Positions 9,450 through 18,900 of a stretch of DNA of 64,000 nt are shown here, one piece after another. Where the stretch lies: the NCBI GenBank assembly GCA_027484685.1, contig JAIXSO010000031.1, forward strand, positions 1 to 64,000. Direction: 5' to 3'. Source of the DNA: Bacteroidota bacterium. GTDB lineage: Bacteria > Bacteroidota > Bacteroidia > UKL13-3. Under the pieces are notes generated by a model. That model saw nothing but the letters and a program-made list of their open reading frames with translations. It was not told where the DNA came from and made no database searches. Position numbers and translations under genes: made by a program. Positions within the stretch are counted from its first letter, which is position 1. Every line of letters begins with the position of its first letter.

Positions 9450-10280
9450 ATGAAAACCTTAAAATTCAGTTTCACAATACTTACATTTTTTATACTTACA
9501 GTGTTAACTCAAATTGGCGGTATTGTTTTTCTAATATCCATTTATACAAACAAATGGATAGACAAGTACGTAGCCCACAAATTTTTGAAAACTACTTATC
9601 AATTCATTTATTTTACCATACTTTATTGCACCACCACATTTTTTATAGTTCCTATAATTGCCAAGCCATTTGGGCGTGTGCAATTACCTATTAAAGAAAC
9701 AAATAACCTTCAACCTTTAAACATATTAACTTGTTTGCTTAATCGAAATTATGTAAGACCCGAATTACAAGAAGCTGCGTTTGATATTGCAAATAAAATG
9801 AATGCTACTTTTGAAGATTCCAAAGTTAATTATTTGGATGCTAACTTCCCCTTCATCAATAAATTTCCTCTGCTACCCCATTTGAGCCATAACGATGGTA
9901 AAAAACTAGACATTTCATTTTGTTATATAGATAACAAACTAAATTTACCAACCAGTGAAGCTCCTTCATTTATAGGTTATGGCATTTGCGAAGAACCACT
10001 ACCGCACGAAAAAAATACTGCTGAATTTTGCTCAGAAAATGGTTATTGGCAATATAGCTTTTTAACCAAAGTTGTTTCACAACAAAACAAACCTTACTTT
10101 AACTTTGATAGCATAAGAACAAGGGCATTAATGAACATGATTACTGAAAATAACTATGTAGAAAAAGTATTTATTGAACCACATTTAAAAACTCGATTAA
10201 ACTTAACTTCAAACAAAATACGTTTTCACGGTTGCCAAGCTGTAAGGCACGATGATCATATACATTTACAAGTAAAATAA
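9450..10280 (+). CDS. Membrane-anchored LAS-type (MepA/M15-like) metallopeptidase, putative
   Basis: A 276-residue protein from the ATG at 9450; an in-frame TTG nine bases upstream is a less likely start. Two hydrophobic segments (about 6-32 and 52-72) precede an extracytoplasmic domain. That domain carries HNDGKKLD (His147, Gly150, Asp154), the HxxGxxxD zinc motif of the LAS superfamily, and HDDHIH near the end (His267, His270, His272), spaced exactly as in MepA murein endopeptidase. By family analogy it would cleave peptide bonds in peptidoglycan, but overall similarity to characterised members is too low to name the bond. It follows the PorP-OmpA terminator and converges on the monooxygenase gene 5 bases away. 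Confidence 0.7.
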   Translation: MKTLKFSFTILTFFILTVLTQIGGIVFLISIYTNKWIDKYVAHKFLKTTYQFIYFTILYCTTTFFIVPIIAKPFGRVQLPIKETNNLQPLNILTCLLNRNYVRPELQEAAFDIANKMNATFEDSKVNYLDANFPFINKFPLLPHLSHNDGKKLDISFCYIDNKLNLPTSEAPSFIGYGICEEPLPHEKNTAEFCSENGYWQYSFLTKVVSQQNKPYFNFDSIRTRALMNMITENNYVEKVFIEPHLKTRLNLTSNKIRFHGCQAVRHDDHIHLQVK

Positions 10281-10285
10281 AACTT

Positions 10286-11728
10286 TTATTGCCCTTGTCG
10301 AGCACAACCACCTCGGGTTATATTTCCTTCTTGTAATACTACATCTGAATGTAAAAACTGTGCTGCTGCTCTTGAATCTTTTACTTTTCCTGCACTGCGT
10401 GTCATCATCTCTGCTTCAAAATTTTCCAATACACGATTACGTAGTCCATCCGCTCTCCAATTGATAGTTGGCTTGCAACCTTCTGTTATGGCTCTGGCTA
10501 ATACCAATGCATCGAGCAAAGCTTGGTTAGCACCTTGTCCTTTAAACGGACTCATAGGATGAGCAGCATCGCCAATTAAAGTAACTGAACCTGCACGAGA
10601 AAGCATTTCGGGTTGCAGTAACTCCCTATCATAAACGGGATAGCCCGAAACTTGTGTAGCTTGAGTAGCAGCTACTATTTGTGGCACAGGTGAATGCCAT
10701 TTAGTAATTCTTACTGCCTCCTCTTTTAATGCTTGCGCACCATTTGCACTTAATATTTTGGCCTCTTCTTCCTCCATAGGAAAACTCAATTGCCACATCA
10801 CAGAATCAGCAGTGTAAGGCATCATGTAAATGCGTTCACTGCCGTTAGCAGTTTGAAAAACGGTAGCAGAGTCTAGCAAAGTACTTTCAATTCCTTGAAG
10901 TGCACTGAGCGGGCAAATACCCAATATAACCATACAACCTAAATATTGTAATGGTGTTGCTTCATCGCCAATAATAAATTTACGAACTGTGCTTCTAATG
11001 CCATCAGCACCTACCACCAAATCCGCTATTACATTTTTTTCCGTTCCATTTTCGTTAAAACTTAAGTTTACCTTATTATCATCTAACTTATTTATGCCTG
11101 TAAGTTGATGTCCCCATTTTATCATTTCAGGACCTCCTAGTTGGTTTATCAAAGCGTGGCGCAACTCTTGGCGAGCAATATGAATATTATGTATATTACT
11201 TTTGCGTGGCAGTGCATAAGGATTTAACTCCAACCACTTACGCATTCCCCATTCTCCAATAATTTTTCCTTCAGTATTAAAAACCACGTGTTTGGTAGAA
11301 ACTACACCTTGGTTTAAAGATAAAATTCCAAGTCCTGCAATGGCTTTACTAGCTTGTTGCAAAGTAAGTCCATAGCCTTGCGAACGAGCATCAAAACTAG
11401 TATCACGCTCAAAAATGGTAAACGGAATACCACGATGTAAACACGCTATAGCTAATGCCACACCGCCAATACCTCCTCCAATTATAGCCACATGAGGGTA
11501 ATCAATTTCGTTAGGTTTGGGCGGATTAGCAGATAGCAACAATCCTTTTCCTTGGCATTTGGGGCAATTTTCTAAATGCGATTTATAAATAACAGCAAAG
11601 TCAATTTCAGCAAGTTTTGAAGTGGAGTAATAATCTTTTTTAGGAGTTACTTTAACAAGTCGGTTTTGTTTTCCTTTACCTTCACATTCGTTACAAATTG
11701 TCCAATTACTAGCTTGCACTTCCTCCAT
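10286..11728 (-). CDS. FAD-dependent monooxygenase with N-terminal DnaJ-like CxxCxGxG module
   Basis: A 480-residue cytosolic flavoprotein of the PHBH-type aromatic hydroxylase family. Visible: GGGIGG at 84-89 (FAD ADP-binding loop), ADGIRS with Asp242-Gly243 (the DG motif), and GDAAHPMSPFKGQG from Gly386-Asp387 (flavin ribityl binding). Unusually, residues 12-62 form a separate module with two zinc-knuckle-like motifs, CNECEGKGK (Cys12/15) and CPKCQGKG (Cys55/58), resembling half of the DnaJ zinc domain. The substrate cannot be inferred. It is a single gene between the peptidase and a secreted-protein gene. Confidence 0.85.
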   Translation of the reverse strand: MEEVQASNWTICNECEGKGKQNRLVKVTPKKDYYSTSKLAEIDFAVIYKSHLENCPKCQGKGLLLSANPPKPNEIDYPHVAIIGGGIGGVALAIACLHRGIPFTIFERDTSFDARSQGYGLTLQQASKAIAGLGILSLNQGVVSTKHVVFNTEGKIIGEWGMRKWLELNPYALPRKSNIHNIHIARQELRHALINQLGGPEMIKWGHQLTGINKLDDNKVNLSFNENGTEKNVIADLVVGADGIRSTVRKFIIGDEATPLQYLGCMVILGICPLSALQGIESTLLDSATVFQTANGSERIYMMPYTADSVMWQLSFPMEEEEAKILSANGAQALKEEAVRITKWHSPVPQIVAATQATQVSGYPVYDRELLQPEMLSRAGSVTLIGDAAHPMSPFKGQGANQALLDALVLARAITEGCKPTINWRADGLRNRVLENFEAEMMTRSAGKVKDSRAAAQFLHSDVVLQEGNITRGGCARQGQ

Positions 11729-11851
11729 TGCTGTTTAACTTTTTTGCTTTTAAAGTCTGCAAATATAAAAGTTGTTAGAAGTAAATTACCATTACGGCAA
11801 AAATCAGTGTCAAACAAAACGTTTGTCAGACTATAAAATATTGCCTATAAG

Positions 11852-12838
11852 TTAAAAATATTGGTATTCGTAAACCTGATTAGTTTTAACCTCGCCTTTT
11901 GCATTTGTAATTTTATAGCTTTCAGTTAAACCGTTAATTTTATAGGTTAAATAGTAAGTTCTTTTCAATTTCCCCTTGAAAAAATATTGGCATGTTACAA
12001 CTTTTCTATCCTTATAAACTGAAACATAACGTACAGTTTCTTTATCATTTTTATTATAATATACCATTTCAAGTTCTAAACTATCTTTAGAGTATTTACC
12101 TATTCTTCTTGAGGTATGACCTTTGTTATCATAACCTTCAAAAATTTCAAAGTATGAACTATCAGGATTGTATGTTCTTTTTTTACAAATATTTTGCTGG
12201 GTAACTTTTTTCTCAATCACACCCGTAGGCTCACATACATAGCTATAAATCTTTACTAATTTGTTCTTTTTATTATAATGTCGAGTTTCTTTTTTACTTC
12301 CGTTATCATAATAATCAAATTCCATTCTATACTGCTGCTTGCCTTTTTTATTTAGGCTAATACCAGACGAAACTTTATTTAGATTATTATAAGTGTATTT
12401 ATAAGTTAAATACAATTTACTTGAGCCATTAAAATATTGTGTTTCAGTTACTTTATTAATATTATTAAAAATATTTACAGTAGTAAAAGTATCTCTAATA
12501 TAAGCGTACTCCAATTTATCATATCTAACTGTATCTATTAAATGATAAGTTCGAGTTAATTCAATCTTACCTTTTTTATTAATTCTTTGGTAAAAATACC
12601 CAATACCATTTTTATTCAGTCTATATATTCCTTTTGTTTTTAATTGGTTATTGTTTTTATCAAAATTTATGGTGATAACTTCTTTAACATTTTGATTTTT
12701 GTATTTATTTTCTACTGTTAATAAACCTAAATTATTCTCATAACTATTATAATCGTTAAAATCAATATAAGAGCGGAACTGAGCATTGGCAACAATACTT
12801 AACAAAAAAGCAGTAGATAATAAAACTAGTTTTTTCAT
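11852..12838 (-). CDS. Secreted protein with YD/MORN-like strand repeats, unknown function
   Basis: Translation most likely starts at the ATG at 12836-12838, which opens directly on a signal peptide (MKKLVLLSTAFLLSIVANAQ); an upstream ATG at 12901 would add 21 hydrophobic residues. The mature part of about 308 residues consists of repeated beta-hairpin units of the form YxxxGKxxxxxxY, as in MORN/RHS-like or YwqK-type repeats, with many Lys, Tyr and Asn. There is no sorting domain, so it may stay in the periplasm or reach the outer membrane. No function can be assigned. It lies downstream of, and on the same strand as, the giant adhesin gene. Confidence 0.7.
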   Translation of the reverse strand: MKKLVLLSTAFLLSIVANAQFRSYIDFNDYNSYENNLGLLTVENKYKNQNVKEVITINFDKNNNQLKTKGIYRLNKNGIGYFYQRINKKGKIELTRTYHLIDTVRYDKLEYAYIRDTFTTVNIFNNINKVTETQYFNGSSKLYLTYKYTYNNLNKVSSGISLNKKGKQQYRMEFDYYDNGSKKETRHYNKKNKLVKIYSYVCEPTGVIEKKVTQQNICKKRTYNPDSSYFEIFEGYDNKGHTSRRIGKYSKDSLELEMVYYNKNDKETVRYVSVYKDRKVVTCQYFFKGKLKRTYYLTYKINGLTESYKITNAKGEVKTNQVYEYQYF

Positions 12839-12905
12839 AATTAATGATTTAAAAAGTAATAACGAATATATTATAAAAAATATTATAAAACATTTATCCA
12901 AGAAA

Positions 12906-12932
12906 AAAGGCCACCTTTTACGGGCGACCTTT
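12906..12932 (-). terminator. Imperfect hairpin downstream of the giant adhesin gene
   Basis: AAAGG/CCTTT arms extend to about 10 pairs with two mismatches, and an A-run at 12902-12908 gives a T-run on the minus strand. It begins 27 bases after the adhesin stop codon. The stem is weak, so termination may be partial. Confidence 0.4.
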
Positions 12933-12958
12933 AAACAAACCTATTATTTACTTACTAG

Positions 12959-15900
12959 TTAATTGTTAATCTTAGAAACTTTAACAATTTTACTATCAGT
13001 TCCTTGAACAATTCTAACAAAATACATACCTGCAGGTATTTTATCTAAATTGGTTATGGTATAAATTGAATTACCACTTAATGTTCCTAATGTTTCAGTG
13101 TAAACTGTTTTACCGTTCATATCAACAACCTCTACTTTTGTATCAGCAGTATTATTAGTTGAAACGGTTACATTGATAGTTCCATTAAATGGATTTGGAT
13201 AGATTGATGCATCAAAAGCAGTTGTTTCTTGATTCATTGATACACTAATTACCTTACTGTAATTAATAGAACCATCAAAATCAACTTGGCGTAAACGATA
13301 ATAAATAGTTTTAACTTCGTTTTGAGTAGCAAAACCTAATGCTTCGTTATCAAAAATTTGATATTGATTTACTACATTGCTAGAACCAGCACCTTTTACT
13401 CTATCTCCAATAGCTTCAAACATTTTATTATTTGCACTGCGTTCAATCACAAAATAATAATTGTTTATTTCGCTTGCAGTAGCCCAATTTAATTGAACAT
13501 TTTCGTTAATACGTTTGCCATTAAAGCTGATCAATTCAACTGGTAACGTTCCGCCACTTCCTACACCAAATGCACTAAACGAAGTAATACCTGAGCGTGT
13601 TTGAGTATAAGGATTTGAACCGGAAGCTGCACTTGCCACAGTGCTCATCCAAGTTGTTCCATTATAGAAAGCTACATAAGAATTAGCACGTGCAAATCCG
13701 CTTAATTCATCAGCAGCATTCCACTGAACTGTAACAGTGGCATTACTACCTCCATTAACCAACTCATTAACAGCCCATGTACGATTAACAGCATTGCTTG
13801 TAATAGCAGTTCCTGTTAAACCATTGCTATTTACTCCATTAATTACTCTCACACTAAATTGATCTTGAGTACCAGTATTAGTAATGGTTATTGGAGTAAA
13901 TGAAGTTGAATTGATACCAATTGGGAATCTAACAGAACCTGTTCGACCAGCAGCTCCAATATTAGCTATATTAACTGTACCTGTTCCATTGGTTATAATA
14001 TGTCGAGTAGCAGAATCTCTAAAGAAAACAGAATTAGAACCACTCATGTTTAAGTTATTATTTCCTAAGAATAATGGACCTGAGTTAAAGTTTAAAGTAT
14101 CTGTTAAAGTAATATTACCACTTAATTGTACTCCTAATGGATTACCAATAAATACTCTTGCATAGGTATTTGCAGGAATAGTTTGAATTGCTGTTGTACC
14201 TAAGAAACCAATATATCCGTTGGTGTGATTTAAAGTACCCACTTTGGTAAATGTTCCTGCAATTCCTAATTGAGAATTGGCATTATTAATAGTTAATGTA
14301 GCACCACCATTAATAGCTAAATGGTTAATAAATCTGTTTCCATCAATTACAATTGGCTGATTGGTTGTTGGTACAATTACTACACTATCAGTAATAGTTG
14401 GTACACGTCCGCAACCCCAGTTAGTAGCTATTTCCCAAGCACCGCTTGTTGTACCTGTCCATGTATTGGTATTAGTAATACTTACCAATATTGCAGCCGT
14501 TGTATCTGCATTACAAACTCCCGAGGTTACTCTTCTTCTAAACCATGTGTTTTGTGTTAAAGCACTTGGTGAATAGTTTTGAGCATTATTAGTTCCGCTT
14601 GCTGCCGCAAAACCTGATGTGGCACTAGTTGTTGAACTTAACCAAGTATATGTATAAGTACTTCCATTTCCTCCAGTGGCAACACTTGCGGTTATTTGCG
14701 CTGGCGTTGAGCCTGAACAAATGGTTTGTGGTGTTCCTGTTATGGTGTTATTGGCAACAGCGTTATTAATTGTGATTTGAATTGCTGCTGTGGTATCTGC
14801 ATTACAAACTCCCGAGGTTACTCTTCTTCTAAACCATGTGTTTTGTGTTAACGCAACTGGTGTATAGTTTTGAGCATTGTTAGTTCCACTTGCTGCTGCA
14901 AAACCTGATGTAGCACTAGTAGTTGAACTTAACCATCCATAAGTATAAGTAATTCCATCACCACCTGTGGCTACACTTGCTGTTATTTGAGCAGGGGTTG
15001 ATCCTGAACAAATGGTTTGTGGTGTTCCTGTTATGGTGTTATTAGCAACAGCATTATTAATAGTTATTTGAATAGCTAATGTGGTATCGGCATTACAAAC
15101 TCCCGAGGTTGCTCTTCTTCTAAACCATGTAGTAGATGTTAAAGTTCCTGGTGTATAGTTTTGAGCATTGTTAGTTCCACTTGCTGCCGCAAAACCTGAT
15201 GTGGCACTAGTAGTTGAACTTAACCAGCCATAAGTGTAAGTACTTCCATTACCACCTGTGGCAGCATTAGCATTTATTACTGAAGGTACTGATCCTGAAC
15301 AAATGGTTTGAGGTAAGGTTGTTATTGAATTGTTTGCTACAGGATTATTTATAGTAATTAAAATTGCAACTGAAGTATCCGCATTACAAGCACCAGATGA
15401 AACAATTCTTCTAAACCATGTATTAGAGATTAAACTACTTGGTGTATAGTTTTGTGCATTACTAGTTCCAGCTGCTAAATCAAAACCAGAAGTACTACTT
15501 AATGTAGAACTTATCCATTGGTATGAATAAGTTGAACCATTTCCACCAGTAGGAGTTGATGCGGTAATAGCACTAAGTGTAGAACTTGAACATACAGTTT
15601 GCGATAATGAAGTAATGTTATTATTAAAAATTGTATCATTTACATTTACAACCACTTGCGCTCTTGGAGAAACACAACCTAAAGTTTGATTGCTATCTGC
15701 AACATAAAAGCTAGTAGCTCCTGTAGTTGTAGTTAAAGGAGTTGGAGCAGTTAAGTTGCCCGCCCCACCAGCAGCACTAGTGTACCATAATAGTGTATTT
15801 ACTCCTGTTGCTGATAAATTAGTAGCCGCACTATTTTTACAATAATTGATTGGAGAAGTTGCAGTTGGCGCAGCAATTGGAGTTGGTGTAAATTCAATGG

Positions 15901-18900
15901 CTCCTATATCTGGTGTTGAACTTCTGCTTAATCCATTTAAGTCATTGGTAACATCAGTTAAAAGAATTCCATTATTATTTATAAAACATGACCTAGGGGT
16001 AAGGTTACTAGTGGTATCAATAAAACTAGGATTTAAAGTAAATGAATTGGCATGAATACTAGTCGCTGTTTGTAATGCCGAGAGTGTTGCATAATCAGTA
16101 GTACTTACAGCAGCAAGCACCCCATTTGCACCAGAGGCAAATAATACATTATTACTTGCTGCACTAACAGTACCAGAATTTAAATAAAGTGTATATGCTT
16201 TAGAGCCTGTAAAACCAGTTTGGGTATTTCTTAAAATATTATTTACAATTTCAACTCCAGTAGCTCCAAAATTTGCAATACAAGCAGTATATTGAACAGA
16301 GGCAGTATTAAAAGAAACACTATCAATTGATATCGTGTTATTATATACTTTCACGCCTGAAGCAGCCGCCAATCTGATACCAAAGGTATTATCAGTTAGT
16401 GTTGTTAAATTATATGAACTTGAATTGATATTGTAAATAGCATTGTTTTTTATAGTAATGTTTGTACCTGCTAATATACTGATACCATACGTACCATAAA
16501 GACCAGTATTGGTTGATCTGTTTCCAAAAATTCTATTTTGTTCAATTACAACATTTGAAGAGCCTGTATTTACCACAACACTACTATTATTAATGCTCAA
16601 ATTAGTTATTAGATTTTTAAATACATTATTCCTAACAAACGAATTAGAGGTAAAAAACAATTGAATTCCTGAAAAAGTTAAATACTTAGAGGCTAAATCT
16701 TCCCCAAATACATTATTGGTAAAAAATAAGCTATCGTAATTAACCGTAACCGTTCCTGCTCCAACAACAACGCCATTATAAGCCTTTTTAAATTCACAGC
16801 TATCCACAAAAATTTTCCTATGACCATTGTTTTGAATATGTATATTATTTACCAATGTACCTCCACTTAAGTTGGTGCTGCCACTTTCAAACACGGTATT
16901 TCTTATACTTATATTTTGACAACCATTGCTGGTAGAGGCTTGATTTGAGATGAGCATTGCAATTGATGTAGTAGTTGCATTATTGTTTTGAAACAACAAG
17001 TATTTACCACTACCACCACTTCTGCCATCAATAGTTACGTTATCTGCACCCAATAAGCCTAATAAAATGGTTGAGGTGGTAGATACAGTGCGTAAAACTG
17101 GCGCATCTGGAACTATGGTTAATTGATGGGGGGCATTAAACTCAAGTAAACCTATAGCTCCAGTTTCTGTGCTAATATCGCTTATTACTTGAGCAGTTAT
17201 ATTACCATTTACAAATTTATTATTCATATCATCGAACAAACCACCTGCATTGGTAAATGACGAATAGGTGCCACCTGTTCCAACCGTTACCACTCCGGAC
17301 AAACTTCCTACAATTCTATAAAAACTAGTTAAACCAGTTATTGGGAAATTAGCTGCTCCTAAAACAGTAGTAGTAGGCGTAAGTGCTAAGGTTCCATTAC
17401 TTATTCCAATATTACTATAAATCGAACTATCCATAGCGACAATAAAATATTGAATGGTATCGCCAGCAGAAACACTGCCACCATTTAAAATGGCATAATT
17501 AATATTGAATGTAAATAAGGAGCCAACATTGGTTGCACCCACATATTTCCAGCCATTATCAGCACTGGTATTGCCATTAAATGCATTATTATCTGTAGTT
17601 TTCTTATAGTACAATTGTGGACCGTTGGTAGTAACCCTAACACCACTTCCGTCTGAAATAGTAGCTGTAACAGTTCTATCAATAGCAACAGGCACATTAC
17701 CGTATGCCGCAAATGATAAAGTTGGTGGAGCTAAATCTAAATACACCCCATCAAACTCATCTGCTCCTAAATCAGGTGCAAATCCTGCACCATTTACTGA
17801 ACCTATTGGTCCTGGACGGGTTTGGTTATCAAAATCGGTATTAATGCCTGCAATGGTTGCACCATTGGACTCCAACTGAGTTGGAGTAGTACCCATATTT
17901 AAATGCAGGTCACCCAAAGCCGTATTAACAAAAGTGGTAGTAACACCAGAAAAAGAATTGGCATCTCCAGCAGAAATGGTTCTCCAGCCTGCCAAAGTTT
18001 GAGCACTTGTCCAAAAACCAACGGTTGCTGGATTTGCATTTAATATATTATTGTTTGATGCACCGGCAGCCCAACCTACAGCAGAAGTAGTAGTTGCATT
18101 AAAATAGTTACCAATGGCATAATGTCCACCAGTTCCACCAGTTCTAGTATTGTTGAATATATTATTTCTAATATTCATAACAACCTGATTTACCACTGTG
18201 GTTGCAAAGTTACCCCTATGAAAACCAAAACTTGAGATAGCCCCGGAAGTAACCGTGCCTTCAATATGTATGGTATTATGGTAAATATTCACATTGGGAT
18301 TAGGTGAAGAACCATGGTTACCCCAGATACCAATAAAGCTAGTATTGGTAGTTTGTCCACTTCCCAATGAAATCATGTTGTTTATAACATTTGTGTTTGC
18401 CGAAGTCGTACCGCTTCGTAGCATAATTCCAGAAGCAGTTCCAGGGGTTGTTAATGTAACCGAAGTACTTGCATTGGTAATATTATAAATAGTGTTGCTC
18501 GTAACATCTATTGATGAATTAGCAACAGATATACCAGCAATATTAGTTCCTGATGTAGTAGTATTTGTTAATGATAAACTATGTATCGTATTCTTATTAA
18601 TTATTGAACCTACAGTTCCTCCATTCGAATATATACCAACACCTGCTAATGCTGCATTGGCAACAGTTACATTTGAGCTTGCACTAGTAATATTTCGTAT
18701 GGTATTGTTTGTAATCAAATATGTTCCATTAGTTATTTCAATTGTTCTAAAAGAAGCACCCGTTCCTGTTGAATTCACACTTGCGTTTTGAACAATATTA
18801 GGTAGTAAAGCGGAGCCAATAGTTACAGTACCAGATGCTGCATTTGCAATACCTCTGAAAAGGGCAGTACCAGATGCTGCTGAGAATGTTGTGCCCACAT

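Noticed and set aside
9437-9694. Overlapping plus-strand frame at the start of the metallopeptidase gene
   Set aside because: Different frame from the zinc-motif protein, no recognisable features, and ends inside it.
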